In this document: piece after piece, positions 1-9,378 of the stretch | Layout: every line of letters starts with the position of its first letter | Numbering within the stretch: the stretch's first letter is position 1 | NCBI GenBank assembly: GCA_017858735.1 | Contig: JAFMBH010000003.1 | Coordinates: 1 to 64,000 of the forward strand | Reading direction: 5' to 3' | DNA: 64,000 nucleotides | DNA from: Bacteroidota bacterium | GTDB taxonomy: Bacteria; Bacteroidota; Bacteroidia; Chitinophagales; Saprospiraceae | Position numbers and translations under genes: made by a program | Notes under the pieces: generated by a model | Databases searched by the model: none | What the model was told of the DNA's origin: nothing | What the model saw: the letters and a program-made list of their open reading frames with translations, nothing else

Positions 1-390
1 ACTGAAAATGCAGAACAATTATACAAAGACGGTATAAAGTTATCTATGGAATACTGGAAGGTATTTTCTCAGACATCTTATGATACCTATAATGCAAATG
101 ATTTAGTTGCTTTAAAAGCCGGAGATAATGCAGGAAACTTAGAGAAAATTCGTTTACAACGATGGTTTACCTTTTATCCTGATGGATTACAAGGTTGGTC
201 TGAGTGGAGAAGAACTGGTGTTCCAGCATTAAAACCTACTCCTTTTGCTATAAATTCATCTAAGCAAATTATTAGAAGATACATTTATCCGGCAACGGAG
301 GCTAATTTAAATGGTGCAAATTATCAAGCCGCTGTAGGAAAAATTTCTGGTGGTGACACAAACGACGGTAAAGTTTGGTGGGATAAATAA
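1..390 (+). CDS. SusD/RagB-family outer-membrane lipoprotein, C-terminal part
   Basis: The reading frame is open from base 1, so the gene starts left of the window. About 129 residues remain, ending in TAA at 388-390. The segment WFTFYPDGLQGWSEWRRTG matches the C-terminal region of SusD-like proteins (SusD-like_2 type), where a Trp-rich stretch and a W-x-E-W-R-R-T-G motif are conserved. In this family the protein is a surface lipoprotein that binds a nutrient and hands it to a SusC-type TonB-dependent channel. A SusC partner would be expected upstream, outside the window. A strong terminator follows at once, so this is the last gene of its operon. The substrate cannot be inferred. Confidence 0.85.
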   Translation, partial: TENAEQLYKDGIKLSMEYWKVFSQTSYDTYNANDLVALKAGDNAGNLEKIRLQRWFTFYPDGLQGWSEWRRTGVPALKPTPFAINSSKQIIRRYIYPATEANLNGANYQAAVGKISGGDTNDGKVWWDK

Positions 391-408
391 TTAATTATCC
401 TTTTTTAT

Positions 409-445
409 AAAGGGGTTAGGTGAGATTTTACCTAACCCCTTTTTT
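409..445. terminator. bidirectional intrinsic terminator
   Basis: A 13-bp perfect stem (409-421 with 430-442) encloses an 8-base loop. A T run follows on the plus strand, and A-rich sequence precedes the stem, giving a T run on the minus strand. It lies between the SusD-like gene and the convergent nuclease-helicase gene and probably ends both transcripts. Confidence 0.85.
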
Positions 446-3400
446 ATGCTTTAGAGACTGCATAGTTTATTAAGTTAGCATAGTCAGATGATTTTTTGAG
501 TAATTCAGCATTTCCTACCATAATAAAGTGTTCCCTCGCTCTGGTAATGGCGACATTTAATTTCCTATCCACACCATCCGTATTCTTAGACAACAATGTA
601 CTTAATTGTCTTGGATAATTAAGACAAGGAGAATAAATGATTATCGAACGGGCGCTGCCCTGATACCTTTCAACCGTATCGATAGTAAACATGGAGATAT
701 CCAACCCAATACTGATTAAATATTCTCTGATGCATGCAATCTGAGCTCTGTATGGGGTAATAATTCCAATATCGAAAGCTGATAATAGTCTTTGCTGTTC
801 TTTAAAGTATTGCTGAAAAAATAAAATAATCTGTCCAATTTGAATAGCTTCAAATTGATTACTCTTTCCACTTGGATCCGACAAATCTACTTTTGTTGCA
901 AAAAAACAAACTCTTGAAGATTGAATATACCTGGCCATTTCCGAAGTTAAAACGTTTGAAAGATCAGGTAAAGGCTGTATTAATTTTTTTTGTTTGTCAG
1001 CATATTCAGGAAGTACCTTTAGCATATCACTATAAAAATGGAAGCCCGGGAACATCATAATTTCCTTATGCATTCTACCTTGGAAACTAAGTTTACCAAG
1101 AGCCCAATGCCAGTTCATTTTTTCAACCCTTTTTATCATTCTTTCAAAAACGGAATCCCGTAAATTATGAAAGCCAATAGTCAATAAATCCAGATCTTTG
1201 ACCTCACTTTGATCTTGTGATTGTAAAACAACGGCAGGCAACTGTTTATGATCACCTATTAACAGATAATGAGGAAAATGAACTAAAATACCAGCCATTG
1301 CAGGATCCGGTAATTGAGAAGCCTCATCAACCATGATCCGATGGAACTTCTTAAGCTTTAGGATATCCATATTTTTCTGGAGCGATGTCAATGTTGAGAT
1401 AAAAATTCTGGCATCACCGATTAACTTCAATAATTCTTTTCTCGATTTTATTTTTTCACATTTATTTTTTAGAATATTGGATCGAAACTTGGATGCTGAG
1501 GATTGAGTTTGTCCAATGCGCAAATAATTTTCTTTTATATCCCCTCCTATAGATTCTACGGCCTCACAAATTTCATCTACAGCTCTATTCGTAAATGCAA
1601 GCAACATAATATTTTCATCGGTGGCATTATAATAATGAGCCACTAAATTTCTAATCATTACACTTGTTTTTCCCGTACCAGGTGGCCCCCACAGAAGGAA
1701 ATAGTCTTTGGAATGAATAATAGCATGCAGTAATGACCGTTGTTCATCGGTCATTTTACAAAAATTATTCTCCGGAATTTGTATTTTATTTCCTTCAGAA
1801 ACACTTGGTGGAATTAATCCTAAGTATAAATTCCTCTTTATTTTATCAGACGTAAGGAATCGAAATAACGATTGATCAAAATTATGAAAGGAATCAAAAA
1901 AATCTGGTTCAAGATTCCAGTAATTAAATTGCCTAAAAAAAGAGTCATCATGTTGGGGGAACAACAGTGAAACGATAATTTCATTTTTTTCAATGGCTAA
2001 TAAATAAACCTTAAATAACTGAAAATCGGAGGTGAATTGCTCTTTATCCAAACTGGGATAAAGTATCAGAGTGTCCCCTACCCTAAAATTTACTCTGTTG
2101 GCTGTTTTCTCTGTCTTTAAAAAGGTAATTTGTTTATCCTGATAAGCATGAAGTGCCAAGTGATTTAAGATATCAAAGTTTTCTTTCTTATCCTTCACCG
2201 ATTCCAACCATAAGGATGCTTGACCTTTTGAACCATTCTGGTAATTACCAGCGCCAGATTTAGCTAATTTTTGTTCCCTGGCAATAAAACTTATGAACGA
2301 ATAAAAATATTTTTTTTCAATGGATGTTGCATCATAAAGTGTTAATATAAAATGATTTAATTCTGTTTTATAAAATCCTTTCGCCTCTGAAACCTGGTCA
2401 AATAAACGATGAAAAACAGATTCACCTGCTGACAATAAATCTTCATGAAACCCGAGATTTATTAAACTTAACTCCGTGAATAATAAATTATTTCTCATGA
2501 CCATAGCCTTTTGCTGTTGAAGCAAATTGGACGGTGCGAATCTTAGGCTAAGCGAATCCCCCGCGTACAATACAAAACCAGCAACTCTTTTTTTGGCAAT
2601 CGGCGACCGGATAATTAAATCGTATAACAGGAATTGATAAAAATGTGGTATGTTGATACCATAGTCATTTGTCTGAAATGTTTTTCCACTTTTCAACTCT
2701 ACAATCACTGTTCTATCAGCCCCTTCAAAAAGTAAATCCAAGCGACCCTGGATTCCATATATTTCTGATAAAAAGGAAGGCTCCAAATAGCAATGTTTAG
2801 GTAAAATGTGTTGGGTTGGAAAATCTTTGGTTATTGTTTTAAGTAAATTGATAAAAATATTTTTTGAAGAATCAATTATTTTTACCAAATCTGCATCAGA
2901 GATGAGCGCAAAACTCAGCGGATTTTTATTAAAAACCAAAGGGAATAAATAGTCAAAGGTGAGGGAAGGATCAGAAATTAGCGCATCTAAAAAAAAGTTA
3001 GCAATATCTCCTATAAGAAGTTGAGGAGTTTTTGACTTGGGAGAAAATTTCTTTAACAAATAAACTTCTTGATTTCCCCCTTTGGTTTCAAAACAGTTAG
3101 CGATGGCAGTAACATCAAAAAGATAATCTGGTTCCAGAACAAAATGAACTGGTAGAAAAAAGCCATTTTCATCTATTTTAATGTGCACCAGCATACATGA
3201 AACAGGCAGTTTATCTATTATATGAAGGTTAATAATTGTGTCTGTATAGACCTCGTTTAAATTAAGGACATTAAAATGTACTAAAATTTCGTCATCACCC
3301 TCCCAATCTGCCTTAAAATAAATTAAATGTTTTTCTACATCTATTTTATAAATCAGCCCTTTTAAAAAAGGTATGGCCCTGGAAGTAGAACTAATATTCT

Positions 3401-3806
3401 GAGGTTTTATCCAATCAACCTTTTCTGCGAAAGGAATACTATGAGGTAAATCAATTTTATAGAAAGAATTAAAAAGAAAAACCAATAGATTTTGTCCGAG
3501 CTCGATTAATCTACCTATTTCTGTTTCAGATACATGTTCACTTTTACGGATATGTTGAAAATTGATTCTAAAATAATTTAGAGAATAGGTTATTTCCGGA
3601 GAAAGCCCAAGTTTTTGCTTTAAAAAAGTAATTTTAGAAAAAAGAGTATTAAAAAAAATAGTATCTTTTTTAATTATATCGTCAATTACGGCGAATAATA
3701 AATCGTTTAAAGCATTTAATTTAGATCGACTAACTTTCTCTGGAAAAGCGATAATTAGTTCAAATTCTTCTAAAAATTTTACGTTGGGCATTTCATTTGA
3801 AGGCAT
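444..3806 (-). CDS. Dna2-like fused PD-(D/E)XK nuclease and superfamily 1 helicase
   Basis: The 1120-residue protein has three parts. The first ~330 residues are unrecognised. Residues ~350-400 hold a RecB/Cas4-like nuclease core, with an acidic GRLDLLFEG strand and VIVELKSGK (the D...E-x-K triad). Residues ~690-1110 form an SF1 helicase of the UPF1/Dna2 group: Walker A GPPGTGKTS (~705-713), DEASQ box (~826), GDHKQLP motif III (~852), VERYQGS and VAITRARE (~1089). It should unwind and cut DNA with flaps or free ends, in repair or defence. Eukaryotic Dna2 and Cas4 have four cysteines binding an Fe-S cluster around the nuclease; only one Cys lies just before this core and none follows closely, so the cluster looks absent. 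The gene is 6 bases downstream of the glycosyltransferase gene and probably cotranscribed with it. Function in vivo is inferred. Confidence 0.82.
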   Translation of the reverse strand: MPSNEMPNVKFLEEFELIIAFPEKVSRSKLNALNDLLFAVIDDIIKKDTIFFNTLFSKITFLKQKLGLSPEITYSLNYFRINFQHIRKSEHVSETEIGRLIELGQNLLVFLFNSFYKIDLPHSIPFAEKVDWIKPQNISSTSRAIPFLKGLIYKIDVEKHLIYFKADWEGDDEILVHFNVLNLNEVYTDTIINLHIIDKLPVSCMLVHIKIDENGFFLPVHFVLEPDYLFDVTAIANCFETKGGNQEVYLLKKFSPKSKTPQLLIGDIANFFLDALISDPSLTFDYLFPLVFNKNPLSFALISDADLVKIIDSSKNIFINLLKTITKDFPTQHILPKHCYLEPSFLSEIYGIQGRLDLLFEGADRTVIVELKSGKTFQTNDYGINIPHFYQFLLYDLIIRSPIAKKRVAGFVLYAGDSLSLRFAPSNLLQQQKAMVMRNNLLFTELSLINLGFHEDLLSAGESVFHRLFDQVSEAKGFYKTELNHFILTLYDATSIEKKYFYSFISFIAREQKLAKSGAGNYQNGSKGQASLWLESVKDKKENFDILNHLALHAYQDKQITFLKTEKTANRVNFRVGDTLILYPSLDKEQFTSDFQLFKVYLLAIEKNEIIVSLLFPQHDDSFFRQFNYWNLEPDFFDSFHNFDQSLFRFLTSDKIKRNLYLGLIPPSVSEGNKIQIPENNFCKMTDEQRSLLHAIIHSKDYFLLWGPPGTGKTSVMIRNLVAHYYNATDENIMLLAFTNRAVDEICEAVESIGGDIKENYLRIGQTQSSASKFRSNILKNKCEKIKSRKELLKLIGDARIFISTLTSLQKNMDILKLKKFHRIMVDEASQLPDPAMAGILVHFPHYLLIGDHKQLPAVVLQSQDQSEVKDLDLLTIGFHNLRDSVFERMIKRVEKMNWHWALGKLSFQGRMHKEIMMFPGFHFYSDMLKVLPEYADKQKKLIQPLPDLSNVLTSEMARYIQSSRVCFFATKVDLSDPSGKSNQFEAIQIGQIILFFQQYFKEQQRLLSAFDIGIITPYRAQIACIREYLISIGLDISMFTIDTVERYQGSARSIIIYSPCLNYPRQLSTLLSKNTDGVDRKLNVAITRAREHFIMVGNAELLKKSSDYANLINYAVSKA

Positions 3807-3812
3807 AAAAAA

Positions 3813-4547
3813 TTAATCCTTTGTATAGGAATGAAAAAAACTATTCCAACGCATTTGTAAGACACCAAAAACTGCCTCTTTTATAATTCCGCCAGACATT
3901 TTTGATGACCCTAAAGTTCTGTCTGTGAATGTGATAGGTACTTCTTTAATAATAAATCCAGATTGAAAGGAAGCGAATTTCATTTCAATTTGGAAAGCAT
4001 AGCCAACAAATTTAATTTTACCTAAATCGAGGGAAGCTAAAACACTTCGGTGATAACAAACAAACCCAGCAGTAGGATCTTTAACCGGCATACCCGTTAA
4101 CAAACGTACATAAAGAGATGCACCGTAAGAAATAAAAATTCTATCAAAAGGCCAATTTTTAACCTTCCCCCCTTTTGTATATCTTGAGCCTACGGCAACT
4201 TCAGCACCCTGGAAAAAACAAGCATTTCTTAAATGCACTAAATCGGCTGGAGGATGAGAAAAATCGGCATCCATTTCGCAAATAAAAGAATAATGTTTAT
4301 CTAAGGCCCAATGGAAACCAGCAATATAGGCAGTTCCTAACCCTGCTTTTCCTTTTCTTTTAAGAAGAAAAACACGTTCAGGGAAAGATAAAATCATTGA
4401 AACAACTAAATCAGCTGTACCATCTGGAGAACCATCGTCCACCACCAACACATTAAAATCATCCCCTAAATTTAATACGGCATTTATAATTGCCGTTATA
4501 TTTTCCTTCTCGTTATAAGTCGGAATTATCACCAAAGTATCTGCCAA
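3813..4547 (-). CDS. polyprenol monophosphomannose synthase-like GT2 glycosyltransferase
   Basis: This 244-residue GT-A enzyme transfers a sugar from a nucleotide sugar to a polyprenyl phosphate at the inner face of the membrane. It starts with IIPTYNEKENI, followed by VVDDGSPDGT, a DADFSHPP metal-binding DxD site near residue 95, the acceptor-loop segment DPTAGF, and the family's C-terminal pattern FTDRTLGSSKMS. The length equals that of soluble Dpm1-type synthases without membrane segments. It heads a two-gene unit with the nuclease-helicase, six bases apart, and has a predicted promoter at 4583-4590. The lipid-linked sugar probably feeds surface glycan or protein O-glycosylation. Mannose as the substrate comes from family membership only. 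Confidence 0.85.
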   Translation of the reverse strand: MADTLVIIPTYNEKENITAIINAVLNLGDDFNVLVVDDGSPDGTADLVVSMILSFPERVFLLKRKGKAGLGTAYIAGFHWALDKHYSFICEMDADFSHPPADLVHLRNACFFQGAEVAVGSRYTKGGKVKNWPFDRIFISYGASLYVRLLTGMPVKDPTAGFVCYHRSVLASLDLGKIKFVGYAFQIEMKFASFQSGFIIKEVPITFTDRTLGSSKMSGGIIKEAVFGVLQMRWNSFFHSYTKD

Positions 4548-4582
4548 AACAACCTATTTTAGAAAAGCAATAAAAAATATGG

Positions 4583-4590
4583 CAAAGATA
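4583..4590 (-). promoter_or_regulatory. -7 promoter element (TATCTTTG)
   Basis: Exact match on the minus strand to the Bacteroidota -7 consensus TAnnTTTG, 36 bases before the glycosyltransferase start. No clear -33 TTTG is visible. Confidence 0.55.
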
Positions 4591-4614
4591 AATAAAACCA
4601 TTGAAAGTATGAGA

Positions 4615-4911
4615 TTATACAATATCCTCCTCTTTCCAGTTCTTCTGTTGCAAGGGTTTTAAATCTAAGAAATCTTCCTTCTTCTCCTTTCCTGAGGGCA
4701 AATGAGCTGATGCTTTAACTTTCTTGTCTCCGACGGGAAAATACACCCTAATAGCTTGTATAAAAATAGAGATACCCCACCCCAAAATAGGATAAATAAA
4801 CCAATTAGCATTAGGCGATGTCACTTTATTAATGACGAAAAACAAAACACACCAGGTAAGATATATTCTGAGGTGTTTATAAAAATCTATTTTATTAATA
4901 CTTTTGGCCAT
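4615..4911 (-). CDS. 2TM domain small membrane protein
   Basis: A 98-residue protein. After a short basic N-terminus (KIDFYKHLRIY) come two hydrophobic segments (about residues 14-27 and 36-52) joined by a short polar turn with the pattern NANWFIYPILGWG, then a charged Lys/Glu-rich tail. This matches the 2TM domain family common in Bacteroidota, where such proteins are small inner-membrane proteins of unknown role, sometimes fused to histidine kinases. It could be the first gene of the minus-strand unit with the glycosyltransferase, but the 67-base gap holds a separate promoter. No specific function can be assigned. Confidence 0.7.
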   Translation of the reverse strand: MAKSINKIDFYKHLRIYLTWCVLFFVINKVTSPNANWFIYPILGWGISIFIQAIRVYFPVGDKKVKASAHLPSGKEKKEDFLDLKPLQQKNWKEEDIV

Positions 4912-5083
4912 GTTAAAAATAATTATAAGAATAAACCAATAGGATATTTAAAAATTAATTTAAATATTATAAAAAACAAATAAAACCAATAAATATTTTG
5001 CCTTTTTTAATATTTTTAGTAGAACAATTTGAAAAAAGCATTATATTGATAAAGTTTTTGTGTTTATTTGTTTGGGTTAGAGG

Positions 5084-5111
5084 CCCTTGCTGATTTCAGC
5101 AAGGGTTTTTT
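5084..5111 (+). terminator. plus-strand intrinsic terminator without an obvious plus-strand gene
   Basis: The near-palindromic stem CCCTTGCTGA/TCAGCAAGGG (5084-5093 with 5096-5105; innermost pairs open as a loop) is followed by six T on the plus strand. On the minus strand, where the adjacent MFS gene ends, no T run follows. It therefore looks like the 3' end of a plus-strand transcript starting in 4912-5080, although no plus-strand reading frame is convincing there. The rest of 4912-5083 is AT-rich and presumably holds the promoter of the 2TM gene. Confidence 0.6.
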
Positions 5112-6339
5112 AATGCCTGGGTATTTTATCCATACGTAATAATGGTTTTAGGCTAAGGAGCAGACCAGCCAGGGCAAGAAATGCTCCGGCGAGAAAAGGT
5201 GCCCCTGGAAAATAAAACGGAGCATTATCTGAGGTAAAGAAACTAAATAGATTCGTCATTAATAATGGACCGATAATAGAAGTCAGACTAATAAGACTTG
5301 TGAGCGAGCCTTGCAATGTACCTTGTTCATTGGGACCGACCTGATTAGAAATAATACCTTGAAGTGCCGGACCTGCAAGCCCACCTAAAGCAAAAGGAAT
5401 CATTATTGCATACATCATCCAACCTTGATTGGCTAATGAAAAAGCGAGTAAGCCAGCAGCATTAAAAATAAGGCCAATAAATACCGATTTCACCTGCCCT
5501 AACTTTGGAATAACTATTCTTGTTAAACCGCCCTGTACTAAAGCAATGGTAACACCGACGAATCCAAGAGAATATCCTACCTCTGCAGAAGACCATTTAA
5601 ATTTTTCGATAGTAAAATAAGTCCAGGTACCTTGAGTAGCATAGCCAGCCAGATAAATTAGGAGCAGAACACCTGCTAATTTAAGCACTAAGGGATGTTT
5701 TTTTATATTCAGGAGAGCCCCCAGGGGATTCGCTTTTTTCCACTGAATACTTGATCTGTTTTCAGGCTTCAGTGACTCGGGAAGTATAAAATAGCCATAA
5801 ATAACATTTAAAAGAGTTAAAAAAGCAGCGGCAAAAAAAGGCACTCTGGGACCAAACTGACCTAAAACCCCGCCTAAAACAGGTCCGATAATGAATCCTA
5901 ACCCAAAAGCAGCGCCAATCATACCAAAATTTTGTGCTCTTTTATCGGCTGGACTAATATCAGCAATGTAAGCTGTTGCAGTGGTAAAACTTGCACCGGT
6001 AATGCCGGCTAATATTCGCCCAATAAAAAGCCAACCCAAGGTAGGCGCGAAACCTTGTAATAAATAATCGAGACCAAACCCAGTCAGTGCAGCAAGTAAA
6101 ACGGGTCTTCTCCCAAATTTATCGCTTAACATACCCATGACAGGAGCGAAAAGAAACTGCATTATGGCGTAGGAAAACATTAAAAGGCCACCATATTTGG
6201 AAGCTTCACTTAATCCTTCACCTGTAAGTTCCATAATTAAAGTTGGAAAGACGGGAATGATTATACCCAGGCCGATGACATCAAGCAGTATGGTAATGAA
6301 AATAAAAATGAGAGCGCCTGATTTAAATTCGCGTTGCAT
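5110..6339 (-). CDS. TetA-type major facilitator superfamily drug:H+ antiporter
   Basis: A 409-residue integral inner-membrane protein with 12 predicted membrane segments. The first contains [15 protein letters not shown], typical of TCR/Tet transporters. The loop between TM2 and TM3 carries motif A ([13 protein letters not shown]), and TM5 carries the antiporter motif C pattern (GxxxGPxLGG near residue 150). Members export small drugs such as tetracyclines in exchange for protons, but many chromosomal homologues have unknown substrates, so resistance should not be assumed. No TetR regulator is adjacent. The gene is probably transcribed alone, since a terminator separates it from the upstream htrA. 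Confidence 0.85.
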   Translation of the reverse strand: MQREFKSGALIFIFITILLDVIGLGIIIPVFPTLIMELTGEGLSEASKYGGLLMFSYAIMQFLFAPVMGMLSDKFGRRPVLLAALTGFGLDYLLQGFAPTLGWLFIGRILAGITGASFTTATAYIADISPADKRAQNFGMIGAAFGLGFIIGPVLGGVLGQFGPRVPFFAAAFLTLLNVIYGYFILPESLKPENRSSIQWKKANPLGALLNIKKHPLVLKLAGVLLLIYLAGYATQGTWTYFTIEKFKWSSAEVGYSLGFVGVTIALVQGGLTRIVIPKLGQVKSVFIGLIFNAAGLLAFSLANQGWMMYAIMIPFALGGLAGPALQGIISNQVGPNEQGTLQGSLTSLISLTSIIGPLLMTNLFSFFTSDNAPFYFPGAPFLAGAFLALAGLLLSLKPLLRMDKIPRH

Positions 6340-6379
6340 ATTATAAAATTTGCCGCAAGGTAATTATAGTTCCCTACTT

Positions 6380-6421
6380 AAAAAAGAAACCCGGAACTAA
6401 GACTATGAATAGTTCCGGGTT
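6380..6421 (-). terminator. intrinsic terminator of the htrA gene
   Basis: An 11-bp perfect stem (6388-6398 with 6411-6421) has a 12-base loop. On the minus strand it is followed by TCTTTTTT. It sits just beyond the HtrA stop codon. Confidence 0.85.
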
Positions 6422-6442
6422 AAACATTATATCAACAAAACA

Positions 6443-7918
6443 TTATTCTTCTAGTCCCAGACCATAGTAATACTTTCTTGGGCTATCAGGATAGCGACCT
6501 TCAATGAGAAGACCTCCCTCCTTATTTTCAATAGCTTTTTTGAGCTCGGCCACACTTTTGACATCTTGTCTATCAATACGGGTAATAATAAATCCTTCTT
6601 CAATGTCAGTATATCTTCTAAGAAGTCCGGCACTTAATTGTTCCACCTTAACACCCTCCACTTTAAGTTTATCCCTTTCAGCTTTTGACAAATCAGAGAA
6701 AGTTGCGCCTAATTTATCCAGTGCAGCTGAAGGTTCTGATTTTGATACAAGGCCAGTATTTCCGGATGAATTCCTCAAGGTAACGGTCAATTTTTTATCC
6801 GCACCATCTCTGAGAACGGTTACAAGGATTTCATCACCTGGACGCTTGCGACCTACCATTTCCAGCAGTTTTGAGGAGGTAGAAATACTCACGCCATCTA
6901 ATTCTCTAATAATATCGCCTTTTTTTAGACCAGCTTTTGCGGCGGCACCATCAGAAAGGACACTATCTATATAAACCCCTTCGTTGACAGGCAACTTCAT
7001 TTCCTGAGCATACCTACCGTCAATACCCCTGATAATAGCGCCTAAATATCCTCTTTGCACCGTGCCATGTTCCCTTAGATCGGTTACAATTTTAGCGACA
7101 ATATTACTGGGAACGGCAAATGAATATCCTGCAAACACGCCGGTAGGAGATGCAATTGCAGTATTAATACCAATGAGGTCACCTTGAGTGTTAACTAAAG
7201 CACCCCCTGAATTACCAGGATTTACCACCGCATCAGTTTGAATAAAAGATTCAATGGGAGCTTTTCCCTCTAAAATATTGATACTTCTACCAATGGCACT
7301 AATGATACCAGCGGTAACGGTAGATTCCAAATTAAATGGATTACCCACCGCGACGACCCATTCACCCACCTTTAATTCATCGGAATTAGCAAATGACAAT
7401 GTAGGTAAATTTTCAGCATCAATTTTTATTAATGCAACATCAGTATTAGGATCTAAACCTATAACCTTTGCAGTTAATAGTCTCTTATCATGTAGGGTGA
7501 TTTCAATTTTGTCCGCATCGGCTACCACATGATTATTAGTTACAATATAACCATCGGCACTAATAATAACACCAGATCCCGTTCCTTCTTGTTTAGGTTG
7601 CTGTCTCGGTTCAGGATTACCAAAAAATCGACGGAACGTTTCAGGAATCTCTTCCATATCAAACATTCCACCAGCATTACTCTTTGTTTTACCAATGGAT
7701 CGTATGTGAACGACAGCGGGTAAAACCTTTTCGGCAGCCATGGTAAACCCTTCAGAAGGAATACCAGATACAGCACCATTTTGATTGGTAAGATAAGCTG
7801 GCGTTGTGGGATTTGCATAATTAAAAGGTTCTCCCTTTCTAAAAAGGGCAGAAGCAGTTATAGTTATAGCAGCGCCCAAAACTGAAGCAAGGATTAATTG
7901 AACAAATTTATTTTGCAT
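6443..7918 (-). CDS. htrA: HtrA/Deg-family periplasmic serine protease
   Basis: A 491-residue protease-chaperone for misfolded envelope proteins. Residues ~7-25 form a signal or anchor segment. The trypsin-like domain has the complete triad: His130 in TNNHVV, Asp160 in NTDVALIK, and Ser237 in NPGNSGGALV. Two PDZ domains follow (about 290-385 and 400-480); the first has the ligand loop YLGAIIRG, and the second is shorter and more divergent. Two PDZ domains and this length match DegP/DegQ. The gene is monocistronic, with a terminator just after it, and is divergent from the pyruvate dehydrogenase E2 gene. I do not see a sigma-E-like site. DegP and DegQ roles cannot be separated from sequence. 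Confidence 0.93.
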   Translation of the reverse strand: MQNKFVQLILASVLGAAITITASALFRKGEPFNYANPTTPAYLTNQNGAVSGIPSEGFTMAAEKVLPAVVHIRSIGKTKSNAGGMFDMEEIPETFRRFFGNPEPRQQPKQEGTGSGVIISADGYIVTNNHVVADADKIEITLHDKRLLTAKVIGLDPNTDVALIKIDAENLPTLSFANSDELKVGEWVVAVGNPFNLESTVTAGIISAIGRSINILEGKAPIESFIQTDAVVNPGNSGGALVNTQGDLIGINTAIASPTGVFAGYSFAVPSNIVAKIVTDLREHGTVQRGYLGAIIRGIDGRYAQEMKLPVNEGVYIDSVLSDGAAAKAGLKKGDIIRELDGVSISTSSKLLEMVGRKRPGDEILVTVLRDGADKKLTVTLRNSSGNTGLVSKSEPSAALDKLGATFSDLSKAERDKLKVEGVKVEQLSAGLLRRYTDIEEGFIITRIDRQDVKSVAELKKAIENKEGGLLIEGRYPDSPRKYYYGLGLEE

Positions 7919-7989
7919 GTTAATTATGGTTTTAATAAGAGAAATACATTAAACGCTTTTTGGTTGGGTAGGAACACAAAAAAAACATA

Positions 7990-7999
7990 TTGTTAACAA
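7990..7999. promoter_or_regulatory. possible operator palindrome between htrA and the E2 gene
   Basis: The 10-bp perfect palindrome TTGTTAACAA lies in the 193-base divergent region, flanked by two copies of AACATAT (7984-7990 and 8004-8010). It could bind a dimeric regulator of either gene. A palindrome this short in AT-rich DNA can also arise by chance. Confidence 0.2.
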
Positions 8000-8053
8000 A
8001 TTTTAACATATTTGCATTGTCATTAAAAAACAAATTTTTTGAATACGAAGTCT

Positions 8054-8061
8054 TATATTTG
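8054..8061 (+). promoter_or_regulatory. -7 promoter element (TATATTTG) of the E2 gene
   Basis: Exact TAnnTTTG match 50 bases before the start codon. A TTTG at 8038-8041 is only 12 bases away, shorter than the usual -33/-7 spacing, so the -33 box is uncertain. Confidence 0.6.
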
Positions 8062-8111
8062 TGCCTCAATCAAAATTTGTATTTACATAACATAAGAAAA
8101 AGATAATTATT

Positions 8112-9371
8112 ATGGCCGAAATTATCCGAATGCCCCGAATGAGTGATACCATGGAAGAAGGTAATATCATTGGTTGGTTAAAAAAGGTAGGCGATAAAGT
8201 AGAGCCGGGTGAAACGTTAGCAGAAGTTGAAACTGATAAAGCTACGATGGAACTCGATGCATTTGTTGAAGGAACGCTTTTATATATTGCTGTTCCGGAG
8301 GGCACGGTAGCTATTGACGGCATCATTGCCGTTATAGGACAACCTGGAGAAGACTGGCAAGCAGCTATTAACGGTACGGGAGTTACAGGAGGTTCAACTG
8401 GTTCAGCTACTGCCATTACTGCTGTTGAACCAATTAAGCAAGATAATATACCTGCCCCAATAGTAAGCGATTCAAGTGATGGCCAAAGAATAAAAGCCTC
8501 ACCTTTAGCAAAAAGTATGGCAAAGGAATCTGGTATAAATCTTGGACAAATTCAAGGCTCCGGAGAAGGAGGAAGAATTGTAAGAAAAGATGTCATTGGC
8601 GTTAAACCTGGTGAAGCTATTGTACCAACAGTGACAAAAACTGTGGCAGCACCTACCCAAGTAGTATCTTTACAAACCAACGCTACTGAATCGTCGTATG
8701 AAGATAAGACAGTTAGCCAAATGCGAAAAACCATCGCCAGGAGGTTAAGTGAAAGTAAATTTACAGCGCCTCATTTTTATCTTTCCGTTGAAATTGATAT
8801 GGAAAGAGCCATACAGGTAAGGGAGCAATTGAATCAAAATAGTGAGGTAAGAATTTCTTATAACGATTTGGTTATTCGAACTGCGGCATCCGCGTTAAAA
8901 AAGCATGCCGTTATTAATGCTTCCTGGTTAGGAGACAGGATTCGTTACAACCACGATGTTCATATTGGTGTAGCTGTTGCCGTTGAAGATGGATTGTTAG
9001 TTCCTGTGATAAAACATGCTGACAGAAAAACACTTTCTCAAATAAATGGAGAAGTTAAGATGCTTGCTGGTAAAGCCAAGGATAAAAAACTTCAGCCTGA
9101 CGAAATGCAAGGAAATACCTTTACCATTTCTAATCTGGGGATGTTTGGAATAGATGAATTTACCGCTATTATTAATCCACCAGATGCCTGTATTTTAGCA
9201 GTAGGTGGAATTATTCAAAAACCAGTGGTTAAGAATGGTCAAATCGTTGTGGGAAATACAATGAAAGTAACCTTAAGCTGTGATCATAGAGTCGTTGATG
9301 GTGCTTCGGGAGCTCAATTTTTACAAACTTTAAAGTCTATTCTCGAAGAACCTTTATTGCTCTTAAAATAA
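8112..9371 (+). CDS. pdhC: dihydrolipoamide acetyltransferase, pyruvate dehydrogenase E2
   Basis: A 419-residue E2 core subunit that passes the acetyl group from the lipoyl arm to CoA. Residues 1-80 form one lipoyl domain with the lipoylation Lys43 in ETDKATME. Next is an Ala/Val/Thr-rich linker, then an E1/E3-binding domain (about residues 123-158, ASPLAKSMAKE ... GSGEGGRIVRKD). The catalytic acyltransferase domain (~190-419) ends with the active-site motif DHRVVDG (His392, Asp396). The segment LSESKFTAPHFYL and the lipoyl-domain start MPRMSDTMEEG favour pyruvate over 2-oxoglutarate dehydrogenase E2. E1 and E3 genes are not in the window. A CoA-binding-protein gene follows 7 bases later, probably in the same transcript. 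Confidence 0.92.
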   Translation: MAEIIRMPRMSDTMEEGNIIGWLKKVGDKVEPGETLAEVETDKATMELDAFVEGTLLYIAVPEGTVAIDGIIAVIGQPGEDWQAAINGTGVTGGSTGSATAITAVEPIKQDNIPAPIVSDSSDGQRIKASPLAKSMAKESGINLGQIQGSGEGGRIVRKDVIGVKPGEAIVPTVTKTVAAPTQVVSLQTNATESSYEDKTVSQMRKTIARRLSESKFTAPHFYLSVEIDMERAIQVREQLNQNSEVRISYNDLVIRTAASALKKHAVINASWLGDRIRYNHDVHIGVAVAVEDGLLVPVIKHADRKTLSQINGEVKMLAGKAKDKKLQPDEMQGNTFTISNLGMFGIDEFTAIINPPDACILAVGGIIQKPVVKNGQIVVGNTMKVTLSCDHRVVDGASGAQFLQTLKSILEEPLLLLK

Positions 9372-9378
9372 AATCGCA

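Noticed and set aside
5110..6339. Tetracycline-resistance gene on a mobile element
   Set aside because: There is no tetR partner, IS, integrase or repeat at either side; base composition looks like its neighbours. It is best called a chromosomal MFS transporter.
6504..6974. 156-codon plus-strand ORF antisense to htrA
   Set aside because: It is a shadow of the well-conserved protease frame, has no family features and no promoter or Shine-Dalgarno.
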